Shown in pieces: positions 26,556 to 34,741 of a stretch of DNA of 64,000 bases. The stretch's first letter is position 1, and the number at the start of each line of letters is the position of its first letter. The stretch is from contig JALHMW010000010.1 in NCBI GenBank assembly GCA_022843845.1, positions 103,120-167,119 of the forward strand, written 5' to 3'. Under the pieces are notes generated by a model. The model made no database searches. It had not been told where the DNA came from and saw only the letters and a list, made by a program, of their open reading frames with translations. A program made the position numbers and the translations under genes. The stretch is from Archangium sp. GTDB lineage: Bacteria > Myxococcota > Myxococcia > Myxococcales > Myxococcaceae.

Positions 26556-28100
26556 TCACTGGTTGCCGTACTTCTTCATCAGCGCGTTGACGCGACCTTC
26601 GACGGCCATGCAGTCGGCGTTGGTGCGGGCGAGCTCGGCCTTCTCGACCACCGCGTCTTCGTCCTTCGTGTAGGTCCCGAAGAGCGCGGTGTCATCTTTT
26701 GCTGCGACGACCTTCGAGAGCCCCTCCAGATCCTTCTCGATGCTCTTCTTCCACCGCGCATCGACGACACACTCGGCTGCTCGTGGGTTCGGCTTCACGA
26801 CGGGCGGCTTCACCGGGTTCTTCGAGAGCGGTGCGAGCTCGTCAGGGCCCGCGTCGTCGAGCTCAACAGCGACGAGCGGTGGCGTGACGATGACGGGCGG
26901 CGGCGTGACGATCGGCGCGGTCACCACGGGGTCGACAGGCTGGGGCGGCGGCTTGCCAGAGAGGATGACGCCGGCACCACCCATGATGGCGAGCAGCGCC
27001 ACGCCGGCGGCGATCATCATGCGACGCTGTGACTGCGCCTTCACGCCAGCGGCGAGCTGGGCGGTCGTGACGGTGGCGTTCGGCGTGAAGCCGGTCGCCT
27101 TCGGTGCGCGCGCAGGGAGCACGAGCGTCGTGGTCGGCTTCGACGCTGAAGCCATCAAATCTTGAATACGAATACCGGCGTTGGTCGCCGCCTCGGAGAA
27201 CGTGCTCGCCAGCGAGTCGAGTTCGGCTTCGACCTCTCGGGCGCGCGGCCGCTCGGCCCGCGTCTTCGCCAGCATTCGCGCCAGGAGCTCATCGAGCCGC
27301 TCGAGCAGGTGCTTCTCGCGCTCACCACGACCGTTGACGGGCAGGAACGCGAACAGGCTGGGAACGCCCGAGGCCGTGTGCATGCTGCGCAGCTGGAGCG
27401 CCTCGACGATGGCGAGGCTCGAGTTCGACGGCAGCCCGACCGACTCGAGGAGCGTGAGCCGCTCGGTGTCACCGAGGACGGGCGGCTCGTACGGCGGCCG
27501 ATGCGCGAGCATGTGAAAGAGCACACCGCCGAGCGCATAGACGTCGTCGGTCGGGTGCGGGGGCATGTGGCGATCGTGCTGCTCGGCAGGGCAATAGAGC
27601 GGGCTGCCCACCGGGTCCGTCGTCAGCGGCTTGCCGACCTTCAGCGCGATGCCGAAGTCGATGAGCTTCACGATGAGCCGGCCGCCCACGCCGCGCAGCT
27701 CCACCATGATGTTCTCTGGCTTCACGTCACGGTGCACGAGCTGGCTGGCTTCGAGATCGGACAACGCCATCGCCACTTCGCGCGCGATGCGAATCGCGGT
27801 GAGCATGTCGATGCGGCCGATGCGGTTGGCGAGCGGCTCTCCAGCGGCGCGCTCCATGACGATCGCGCGGTGGGTCTGATCGAACGCGAGCACGCGCACG
27901 ACGTTCGCGCTCTGCAACGACACCAGCGTCTGCGCTTCTTCGAGGCCCTGGTCCGGGCTGGCGACCGTCTTCACCACCACCTGATTGCCGGGCAGCGTGG
28001 TGTTCTCGGCGAGGTACGTCTCGCCGAAACCTCCGCCGCCGAGGTGCTCCTGCACGCGGTAGATCTGAGCGACGACGGTGCCGTCGACCAGGTCAGCCAT
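26556..28100 (-). CDS. Transmembrane Ser/Thr protein kinase with extracytoplasmic C-terminal domain
   Basis: A 514-residue eukaryotic-like kinase, first gene of a five-gene run. Catalytic elements are complete: glycine loop LGGGGFGET (20-28), Lys44 in VVVKTV, HRDVKPEN (123-130), DFG (148-150), and YCPAEQ near 169. A cytoplasmic linker (about 290-350) leads to a single membrane helix (about 351-371), then a Pro-rich spacer and a small domain (about 433-514) with two cysteines. The same C-terminal domain is found in the pseudokinase of this operon, so the two may form a complex or read the same signal. The target is unknown; the divergent FHA-like protein is a candidate because FHA domains bind phosphothreonine. 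Confidence 0.9.
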   Translation of the reverse strand: MADLVDGTVVAQIYRVQEHLGGGGFGETYLAENTTLPGNQVVVKTVASPDQGLEEAQTLVSLQSANVVRVLAFDQTHRAIVMERAAGEPLANRIGRIDMLTAIRIAREVAMALSDLEASQLVHRDVKPENIMVELRGVGGRLIVKLIDFGIALKVGKPLTTDPVGSPLYCPAEQHDRHMPPHPTDDVYALGGVLFHMLAHRPPYEPPVLGDTERLTLLESVGLPSNSSLAIVEALQLRSMHTASGVPSLFAFLPVNGRGEREKHLLERLDELLARMLAKTRAERPRAREVEAELDSLASTFSEAATNAGIRIQDLMASASKPTTTLVLPARAPKATGFTPNATVTTAQLAAGVKAQSQRRMMIAAGVALLAIMGGAGVILSGKPPPQPVDPVVTAPIVTPPPVIVTPPLVAVELDDAGPDELAPLSKNPVKPPVVKPNPRAAECVVDARWKKSIEKDLEGLSKVVAAKDDTALFGTYTKDEDAVVEKAELARTNADCMAVEGRVNALMKKYGNQ

Positions 28101-28249
28101 GGGCCACCTGCCCGTGGTACGAGCGACCCATGTGGCGTCGGCTGTTCCGAATTCCCCCCCCCTTTCGAGGGGTTAGCGGAGAAATCATAGCGACGTCATA
28201 CCAGTCGCCGTCCAGTGGCGCCAAAACCAATTCCCCGCCGCGGTTCGTC
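28101..28249. promoter_or_regulatory. Intergenic region between kinase operon and FHA-like gene
   Basis: About 150 bases, less GC-rich than surrounding genes, separate the kinase ATG from the preferred start of the divergent gene. It contains a run of nine C (28154-28162) forming CCCC-TTTCGA-GGGG with the next bases, and an AT-richer patch (about 28180-28235). Both promoters should lie here. No sigma-70 box is convincing. Confidence 0.4.
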
Positions 28250-29797
28250 GTGCCGCCGTGGGCGGAAGATTCTCCGGAGGTCGCTGTCATCGACGGGCTG
28301 CTCCGCGTCGAGGTGCTGGCGTTCAAGAAGAACCCGACGATGGACCTCGGTGCTTCTCCCCGTCGTGCGGCGACGCAGCCGACGAGGGGTGAGCGCTTCA
28401 TCGCGCGAGTCACGCTCGACGAGGGCCGTTGGTTCCTCAAGCCGATGGATGCGGAGCTCGCGGTCGATGGCCAGCCCGTCACGACGCCCGTTCCGTTGAG
28501 CGCGGGTGACGTCGTCGAGCTCAAGCGGCTCGGAGAACCGCCAGCCGCGTGGGTCGTCGATGGCGCCGACGTCGCGCTGAGCTCACCGCTGTGGCAACCG
28601 GCGCGCTGTGGCGCATTGACGGTGACTCGAGACGAGCGCGGTTCGTTTCATGCGGTGCTGCGAGGTGGTGGGCACTCGTTCGGCGTCGACTCGGTCGAGT
28701 GGTTGCGTCGTTTGGGCGCGAGCGCGTTTCCGACGGCGCTGGTGTCGCTCGAGGTCCACCTGGCGCCGACGAGCTCGCAGACTGATTGGGCCCCGTTCAT
28801 CGCTGCAGCACGTCGGGAAGCGGAGCGTCTTCCACTGAAGGTGACGCTGCGCGCGCCGATGGCGTTCGAGGGCGTGAGCGTGCTGGAGCCCGCTGCCGTC
28901 GAGCTGTCGATCGTGAAGTCGTACGGCGCAGGGCTGGCGGTGCACCCGGGCCCGGAGCCGGTGCTGCTCAACGGTGCGTCGGTTCCACTGTCAGGCTGGT
29001 GCACGATTTCTCCCGGCGATGTCATCGATCGCGTCACCAGCCAGGCCGTGACCGTCGAAGGTTCCAGCCCGAAGCCCGCGCCCGTCACCCGCGGTCCCGA
29101 AGTGCAGCCGTGGGCCCTCTTCCCGGCCGGAGCGTTGCCTGACGTCGCGCTCACCGAAGAACACGGCGTCTTCGTGCTCCGCCACGGCGAGGAAGTGCGT
29201 CGATGGGTGGCGCTCCACGATGGGCTGCATGAGCTTCGCGCGGGAGAGGTGCCGTCGCCGCACGTGACGCCGTATTTCTCGCTCGTGCCGACGGCGCGTG
29301 AAGAGTGGAGACGATCGCTCACCCGCTTCGTGTTGGTACCAGGGCCATCGCTCTTTCTGCGCGGCCTCACTCGTTTGCCGAACGGCCCGCTCACCGAAGA
29401 CCTCGTCGCGGTCTTCGCCGACGAGCTCGCAGCGCAGGGCGACTGTGCGGCGCCTGGATTGAACGCGCTCGCTTCGGGACATGCTGACTCGCAGCTCTGG
29501 CACGAACGCCTGCTCGTTCCGTACGCACGAAGGCCTGACCCGCTCATCGCGAAGCGCACGCTGCTGTTGTCGGGAGAACACTGCGCAGGGTTCTTCACGA
29601 GCGCGGCCGTCTCGACGTGGAAGGACTTCGCGCCTGAGCTCCCGTTGCTCTTGAAGCAGCCGATGCTTCAACGCCTCGAGCGGCTCGACCTGATCGCTGA
29701 ACGCGCGGAAGACGACGACGCCATCGTCGCCGCGTGCCAGCCGTTCCTGGGCCGAATCGAGCTCTGCCTGCGCGGCGTTCCCGTCAGGGGCACGTGA
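28250..29797 (+). CDS. FHA-like and TIGR02996-like protein
   Basis: A soluble protein of about 515 residues of unknown function. Two segments resemble the closing strands of FHA domains, with DGQPV...LSAGDVVEL (about 67-95) and LLNGASVPL...ISPGDVI (about 238-262); the usual Arg/Ser phosphopeptide residues are not clearly present. Around 385-398, LVAVFADELAAQGD matches the TIGR02996 signature. The end is leucine-spaced, LRR-like. The frame is open to an ATG at 28130, only 29 bases from the divergent kinase start, so I prefer the GTG at 28250, which leaves space for promoters. It is convergent with, and overlaps by 14 bases, the second large lipoprotein. Confidence 0.7.
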   Translation: MPPWAEDSPEVAVIDGLLRVEVLAFKKNPTMDLGASPRRAATQPTRGERFIARVTLDEGRWFLKPMDAELAVDGQPVTTPVPLSAGDVVELKRLGEPPAAWVVDGADVALSSPLWQPARCGALTVTRDERGSFHAVLRGGGHSFGVDSVEWLRRLGASAFPTALVSLEVHLAPTSSQTDWAPFIAAARREAERLPLKVTLRAPMAFEGVSVLEPAAVELSIVKSYGAGLAVHPGPEPVLLNGASVPLSGWCTISPGDVIDRVTSQAVTVEGSSPKPAPVTRGPEVQPWALFPAGALPDVALTEEHGVFVLRHGEEVRRWVALHDGLHELRAGEVPSPHVTPYFSLVPTAREEWRRSLTRFVLVPGPSLFLRGLTRLPNGPLTEDLVAVFADELAAQGDCAAPGLNALASGHADSQLWHERLLVPYARRPDPLIAKRTLLLSGEHCAGFFTSAAVSTWKDFAPELPLLLKQPMLQRLERLDLIAERAEDDDAIVAACQPFLGRIELCLRGVPVRGT

Positions 29798-32600
29798 ACG
29801 GCGCGAGCGGCGTCGTCTGGTTCCACGTCGTGCCCGGGTCGTGTCCCAGCATCGGCCACTCGGCGGCAGAGTCGATGCCTCGGCCATCGGTCGCGAGGAA
29901 GATGATGCGGCCCTGAAGATCGACACACCCGACCATGGGCGTTCCATTGATGCACGTCGGCGTCAGGCTGAGGCATTGAGTGGCTGTCCCGGGAAGCGGG
30001 CTCTCCCACCGCAGCGCCAGCGTCGTCGCAGAACGAACCTGCAACAGAACCTGCGCTGAGGGCGGCCGGACCGCGAGGTTGTACAGCGTGTCGCCTTCCC
30101 CGAGCGCGAGGCCGCCCCGGATCGATTCGGTCGAATCGAACGTGCAGGTGTTGATGGCGATCGTGTTGAGCGGTGTTCGGCAGATCCGCCCAATGCCCGA
30201 CGGGGGAATGCCAATGAAGAAGAGCGTCGGACCTTTCACGAGAGGCAAGACGATCTGATCGAAAGTCGAATCGAAAGCAGGCGAGAACGTCGACGGAAAG
30301 GTCGCGCGGAAGAACGACGACTGCGTGCTGCTCATCAACGGCCCGACACCGACGACCTCGTTCGACGGCATTCCAACGAGGGACGACACAGACGCGAACG
30401 ACCCGGGGGTCTGGAGGAAGGGCACGCCCCGTTCCTCCATGAACAGAAGCGAGCCTGCCCCGCCACCAGAGCCCCCGAAACTGAAGAGCGAGGTGCCATC
30501 AGAGGCAATGATGACCCCACCCGTCGCCACTGCGCTCTGAATGTTGGGCCCGATGACGAGCGGGGTCGGCGTTGCGAACCGGGTGCCGAACTGAGGCGAA
30601 CCCGAAGAACGCACCAGGCCCGCCCAGACGGCCGCCGGTCTCGCGTTCGTCTGACGGAACAACACGGCGACCTCCTCGTTTCCGTTCGGAGGGTCGACCC
30701 GAAGGATCGGCCCGAGCGCCGAGGCCGAGGTCCGCGTGGTGTCGGCTGCCCACGACGTGGGTGCGACGGTCGACGCGCGATCGAGTGGGAAGGCCTCGCC
30801 GAACGTGGCATCGCCTGCGCCCCGCTCGAACACGTAGATGAATCGGCCAGCGATGAGCTCAGGGACCTGACCAACCGCTGCGTAGATCAGTGAAGGGTAG
30901 CGAGTCGGCCAGGACACCAGCAGTTGGCCGTTCGTCTGGAGCACCGTGAGTGCGCTCCGGCCTGAGTGAGGCACCACCAGCTCGCCCGTCGTCGCGACCG
31001 AGAACCCGTTGGTCGCGGACCCACCATCAAACGAGAAGGCCCACCGGCTCACGGTGACGGCGCCAGCATCGAGCGCTGACGTATTGCCGAGCGTATCGGC
31101 GCCGAACGCTTCGACGGCGAACGTGCCCCGCAGCCCATTCAACGCAGGCGCGCTCAACGGCATCGGTACCACGCGACAGAAGCCACCATCGCTCGAACAG
31201 TTGACTCCAGTGCTCGCCAGCACCCGCGCACCCGCGAGGGCGACCTCAACGCCCGCAGCGTTCACGTCACTGCTGGGAGACTGGACCGTCACCGACACCG
31301 TGTCGTGACGTCGCCACAACGCCGGCCCGCCAGTGACCTCGGTCGGGTCGCGGAAGTCGGCGCCTCCCGCGGTCACCGTTCTCACAGACGGCGGCGGCCA
31401 CGAGGCGATGAGCGTGGGCCCCTGGGTATCGACGAGCACCTGAAGGGTGGTCTGCGTCACGTTGCCGAGCGGATCTTCCCCGCGCAGCACGATGGGGCGC
31501 TGCACCCGGTTCAAGTTGGCCGCGAACGTCGCCATCCGACTCCAGGTGCCCGACGAGACCGTGACGGCGGCCGGCCCGGAGCCGAAATCGACGGTGAAGT
31601 TCGAGACCACACCGCTCGGATCGCTGGCCGCGCCTGCGAGCGTCGTCGGCGAAGTCACCGCGACGCCGGACGCAGGAGTGGCGATCGTCAACGTCGGTCC
31701 CTGGGTATCGACCAGCACCTGCACCGTCGTGGTGCCGACGTTCCCGAGCGCGTCGGTCGCCGAGAGCGTCACCGTTCGCATCACGCGATCGAGGTTCGCG
31801 GGGAACGAGACCATCCGCTGCCAGGCGCTGGCGGCTCCGAGCGTGGCTTGCTGCGGCCCTGTTCCGACATCGACGGTGACGGCCATCAGCGGCATCGCCG
31901 GATCGGTAGCCGTCCCCTGGAGGTTCGCCATCACGCCGACCGCTGTCGTGCCCGAGGGCACGGTGAGCTGAAGCCGGGGACCGAGGGTGTCGATGCTGAT
32001 GGTCACCATCGTGGTCGTGGTGGCTCCCGAGTCGTCGAGCGCTGAGATCGTGAACGGTCGCTCGCTCTCGATGCCGACGGGCAGCGGAATGGTGACTCGC
32101 CAGGTGTTGCCAGTGATGGTGAGCGGCAGCGTCGAACCTGCGCCGAGATCGATGGTCGCCGAGGTGACCTCGCGGCCGGCGCTGAACGTGAGCGAGCCCA
32201 CGAGCTCGGTGCTGGCTCCACCCACGGCAACGCCAGAGGCAGGGGTCGTGAGCATGAAGTTCGGCGGAGGAATCACCGCGCCGCCGCCCTGATTCCCACC
32301 CGCGCTCCCGCCAGCGGCACTTCCACCCGCGGCACTTCCACCCGCGGCACTTCCACCCGCGGCGCTTCCACCCGCGGCACTTCCACCCGCGGCACTTCCA
32401 CCCGCGGCGCTTCCACCCGCGGCGCTTCCACCCGCGGCGCTTCCGCCCGCGGCGCCACCATCAACGACGTCGTCCCGCACGCACAACATGGTCATCGGCT
32501 CACACCGCGAGCCCTCGGGACACGAACCACACCTCGCCGGGCCCTCGGAGCACCCGAGCGCCGACACCAGCGAGACGACACCAACGAATCGTTTGAACAT
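29784..32600 (-). CDS. Large lipoprotein with AAGGS spacer, Ig-like repeats and beta-propeller-like end
   Basis: A predicted 938-residue lipoprotein. The ATG at 32600 is preceded by GGGGGAG and starts a signal peptide with lipobox SALGC. A short Cys segment is followed by an AAGGS pentapeptide stalk, then at least three Ig-like repeats that share the phrase VDTQGPTL(T/I) and strand patterns such as GVAVTSPTTLAGAASDPSG. The remainder looks like a beta-propeller and closes with WPMLGHDPGTTWN and FTCP. That closing pattern matches the lipoprotein at 22952. It is likely outer-membrane anchored and surface exposed; adhesion or sensing are possible roles but not shown. Confidence 0.78.
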   Translation of the reverse strand: MFKRFVGVVSLVSALGCSEGPARCGSCPEGSRCEPMTMLCVRDDVVDGGAAGGSAAGGSAAGGSAAGGSAAGGSAAGGSAAGGSAAGGSAAGGSAAGGSAGGNQGGGAVIPPPNFMLTTPASGVAVGGASTELVGSLTFSAGREVTSATIDLGAGSTLPLTITGNTWRVTIPLPVGIESERPFTISALDDSGATTTTMVTISIDTLGPRLQLTVPSGTTAVGVMANLQGTATDPAMPLMAVTVDVGTGPQQATLGAASAWQRMVSFPANLDRVMRTVTLSATDALGNVGTTTVQVLVDTQGPTLTIATPASGVAVTSPTTLAGAASDPSGVVSNFTVDFGSGPAAVTVSSGTWSRMATFAANLNRVQRPIVLRGEDPLGNVTQTTLQVLVDTQGPTLIASWPPPSVRTVTAGGADFRDPTEVTGGPALWRRHDTVSVTVQSPSSDVNAAGVEVALAGARVLASTGVNCSSDGGFCRVVPMPLSAPALNGLRGTFAVEAFGADTLGNTSALDAGAVTVSRWAFSFDGGSATNGFSVATTGELVVPHSGRSALTVLQTNGQLLVSWPTRYPSLIYAAVGQVPELIAGRFIYVFERGAGDATFGEAFPLDRASTVAPTSWAADTTRTSASALGPILRVDPPNGNEEVAVLFRQTNARPAAVWAGLVRSSGSPQFGTRFATPTPLVIGPNIQSAVATGGVIIASDGTSLFSFGGSGGGAGSLLFMEERGVPFLQTPGSFASVSSLVGMPSNEVVGVGPLMSSTQSSFFRATFPSTFSPAFDSTFDQIVLPLVKGPTLFFIGIPPSGIGRICRTPLNTIAINTCTFDSTESIRGGLALGEGDTLYNLAVRPPSAQVLLQVRSATTLALRWESPLPGTATQCLSLTPTCINGTPMVGCVDLQGRIIFLATDGRGIDSAAEWPMLGHDPGTTWNQTTPLAPFTCP
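32314..32448. repeat. Tandem array of nine 15-base units
   Basis: Nine units of GCGGCACTTCCACCC or a near variant (mainly A/G at one position) lie within the lipoprotein gene and encode the AAGGS stalk on the minus strand. As each unit is five codons, expansion or loss alters stalk length without a frameshift. Confidence 0.9.
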
Positions 32601-32733
32601 CACTCCCCCACACGGTGACGCTGACCGAATCCCAGATATCCCAGTCTCGTGTGAAGTGTCTCGCTTCGGAGGAGCCGTTCCCGCGACTCGCCGGTATGAC
32701 GCGCCCACTCGAAGCTGCTAGCGACGACGCCCC

Positions 32734-33741
32734 GTGCTCCCCTCTGCTCGCGTGCGAGAACTCGCCATCAGCGCCGGCTTCGACCTCGTCGGCTTCGCGC
32801 GCGCCGAGCCCATCGACCCGCGCGTGCTCGGTGACTGGCTCGAGCAGGGCTTTCACGCCGACCTCGACTGGATGGCGGAGCACGTCGCCCAGCGGCTCGA
32901 CGTCGCGACGCTGTTTCCCGGAGCGCGCACCGTCATCGCGCTCGCGTGCAACTACTGGCACACCGACGACCCCGGCCCCATCGCCCGCTACGCCCGCGGC
33001 CGCGACTACCACGCGACCCTGCGCGACAGGCTGCGCGCGCTGCGACGCGGGCTGCGTGAGGCGTTCCCCGGCGTGACCGACTACGGCTCGGTCGACGCGA
33101 ACCCGGTGATGGAGAAGGTCTGGGCCGCGCGCGCGGGCCTCGGCTACGTCGGCAAACACGCCTGCTTCATCACGCCGGAGTTCGGCTCGTGGGTGGTGCT
33201 CGCGGTGATGATTCTCGACGCCGACGTCGACGAGCTCGCCAGCGGACCGACCGAGGAGCGCTGCGGCCGCTGCGACCTCTGCGTCACCTCGTGCCCCACC
33301 GGCGCCATCGTCGCCGACCGCGTCGTCGATGCCCGCGCGTGTCTCTCGTACCAGACCATCGAGAACGAAGCCGTGGTGCCCGAGCCGCTGCGGGCCGCGA
33401 TGCCCAACCTCATCTTCGGCTGCGACATCTGCCAGGACGTCTGCCCGCTCAACGCCACGCCGGTGCGCGCGCAGGTCCGGTTCCTGCCGCGAGAGGTCGC
33501 GAAGGCCACCGTGCTCGAGCTCGCCGCGATGACCAAGGCGCAATACGACGCCTGGGCTCCGGGTACGCCGCTGGTGCGCGCGGGCTACGACGGCTTGCGA
33601 CGAAACGCGGCGTACGCATTGGGCGCCATGAAGTCGGTGGCCGCTCGAGAAGTCCTCGAGCGATTGACGGCCGACCCTGATGTTCGCGTGCGTGACGCGG
33701 CGACGTGGGCGCTGGCCCAGCTCACTGCGAAAACGGAGTGA
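32734..33741 (+). CDS. queG: Epoxyqueuosine reductase
   Basis: QueG uses cobalamin and two [4Fe-4S] clusters to reduce epoxyqueuosine to queuosine at the tRNA wobble base. The 335-residue protein shows the first cluster motif with Cys177, 180, 183, 187 (CGRCDLCVTSC) and the second with Cys230, 233, 237 (CDICQDVC). Upstream is a cobalamin-binding reductase domain, and the C-terminus has HEAT-like helices (RRNAAYALGAM, VRDAATWALAQL). The start is a GTG; the conserved region begins soon after. Other queuosine genes are not in the window. Need for cobalamin fits the adenosyltransferase at 20 kb only loosely, because QueG does not use the adenosyl group. Confidence 0.93.
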   Translation: MLPSARVRELAISAGFDLVGFARAEPIDPRVLGDWLEQGFHADLDWMAEHVAQRLDVATLFPGARTVIALACNYWHTDDPGPIARYARGRDYHATLRDRLRALRRGLREAFPGVTDYGSVDANPVMEKVWAARAGLGYVGKHACFITPEFGSWVVLAVMILDADVDELASGPTEERCGRCDLCVTSCPTGAIVADRVVDARACLSYQTIENEAVVPEPLRAAMPNLIFGCDICQDVCPLNATPVRAQVRFLPREVAKATVLELAAMTKAQYDAWAPGTPLVRAGYDGLRRNAAYALGAMKSVAAREVLERLTADPDVRVRDAATWALAQLTAKTE

Positions 33742-33803
33742 GCCGGCGGGTCGGACAGACGCCTGCAGAACATCGCAACGGCGTTCAGGAGTAGGGTTGC
33801 CGC

Positions 33804-34076
33804 ATGCACAATGGCGAGGCCAGCGTGAAGCAGACCGACAGCTCCGCGAAGGCGCGAGCGCGGCAGCTCCAGCTGTTCCGCGAGATGAGCCCGCAGGAGC
33901 GCCTCGAGCTCGCCCTGTCCATGTCCGAGTCGACACGCGAGCTCTCGCTGACCGGGTTGCAGAAGCTCCACCCCGATGAGAGCGACCTGCAGCTGCGCAT
34001 TCGGCTGGCCGCGTTGCTGTACGGCGCCACTGCGCAAGCCCGCATCACCGCGGCCCTCGCGAGGAGATGCCCCTGA
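33804..34076 (+). CDS. Small partner protein of a nucleotidyltransferase-type gene
   Basis: A 90-residue basic, helical protein (for example QLQLFREMSPQERLELALSMSESTRELS). It overlaps the next gene by ten bases and so is probably co-translated with it. Short helical proteins before a nucleotidyltransferase-fold gene are commonly suspected antitoxins or regulators, but I do not recognise a named family. No HEPN motif (Rx4-6H) is seen, so it is not a classical HEPN partner. Confidence 0.65.
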   Translation: MHNGEASVKQTDSSAKARARQLQLFREMSPQERLELALSMSESTRELSLTGLQKLHPDESDLQLRIRLAALLYGATAQARITAALARRCP

Positions 34077-34642
34077 GCCCCGAGCTCCGCGCGACGTTCG
34101 ATGTGGCGCGCGCGTTCGAGAAGGCCAGGGTGGCCTACTACCTGTGCGGCTCGATGGCGTCTTCGGCGCAGGGGGTTCCCCGAGCCTCGGCCGATGTGGA
34201 CTTCGTCGCAGACCTGATGCCGCACCACGTCCGCGCGTGGGTCGCGGCGCTCGGGCCCGACTTCGAGGTCGACGAGGAGATGCTCCGTGAAGCGATCGAG
34301 CATCGTCGCTCGCTCAACATCTTCGACCTCAGATCCGCGCTGAAGGTCGACGTCTTCATCGCAGGCTTCGACTCGTGGGACCGCGAGCAGCTCAAGCGCG
34401 CGCGCACCGGTCTCATCACGCGTCAGGACCACGCCGAGGTCGCGCTCCCCAGCCCCGAGGACACGGTGCTCGCCAAGCTGAGGTGGTACCGCCAGGGCGG
34501 CGAGGTCTCCGACCGGCAGTGGGCCGACATTCTCGGGGTGCTTCAAGTCCAGGTCGGGCGGCTCGACCTCACGTACATGCGGAGGTGGGCGACCACCATC
34601 GGCGTGGCGGACCTCCTGGAGCGTGCGCTGATCGCTTCGTGA
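34067..34642 (+). CDS. Nucleotidyltransferase-fold protein, probable toxin-antitoxin-like module
   Basis: A 191-residue protein with a pol-beta-like nucleotidyltransferase core: YYLCGSMASSAQGVPRASADVDFVADL near residue 25 supplies the GS motif and the DxD pair of metal-binding aspartates. A further acidic residue in LKVDVFIAG may complete the triad. The remainder is helical. Such proteins belong to the broad minimal nucleotidyltransferase group, several of which act in toxin-antitoxin or abortive infection systems by modifying tRNA or a partner. The substrate cannot be inferred. It overlaps the small gene before it and is followed by a malic enzyme gene. Confidence 0.75.
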   Translation: MPLSPELRATFDVARAFEKARVAYYLCGSMASSAQGVPRASADVDFVADLMPHHVRAWVAALGPDFEVDEEMLREAIEHRRSLNIFDLRSALKVDVFIAGFDSWDREQLKRARTGLITRQDHAEVALPSPEDTVLAKLRWYRQGGEVSDRQWADILGVLQVQVGRLDLTYMRRWATTIGVADLLERALIAS

Positions 34643-34741
34643 CTCGAGCAGGTCGGCGCGCACTGACAGCACCGTGAAGCCGCGCTTCTCACCCGACTAT
34701 TTCGGTGTCGCGCGCCCGCCCGGTGGGGCACCGTGCCCTTC

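Noticed and set aside
28130..28249. N-terminal extension of the FHA-like protein
   Set aside because: It would start 29 bases from the divergent kinase ATG, leaving no promoter space, and its composition differs from the coding part; kept as an alternative only.
32314..32448. Possible CRISPR or satellite array
   Set aside because: Contiguous 15-base coding repeats with no spacers, in frame within a lipoprotein gene.
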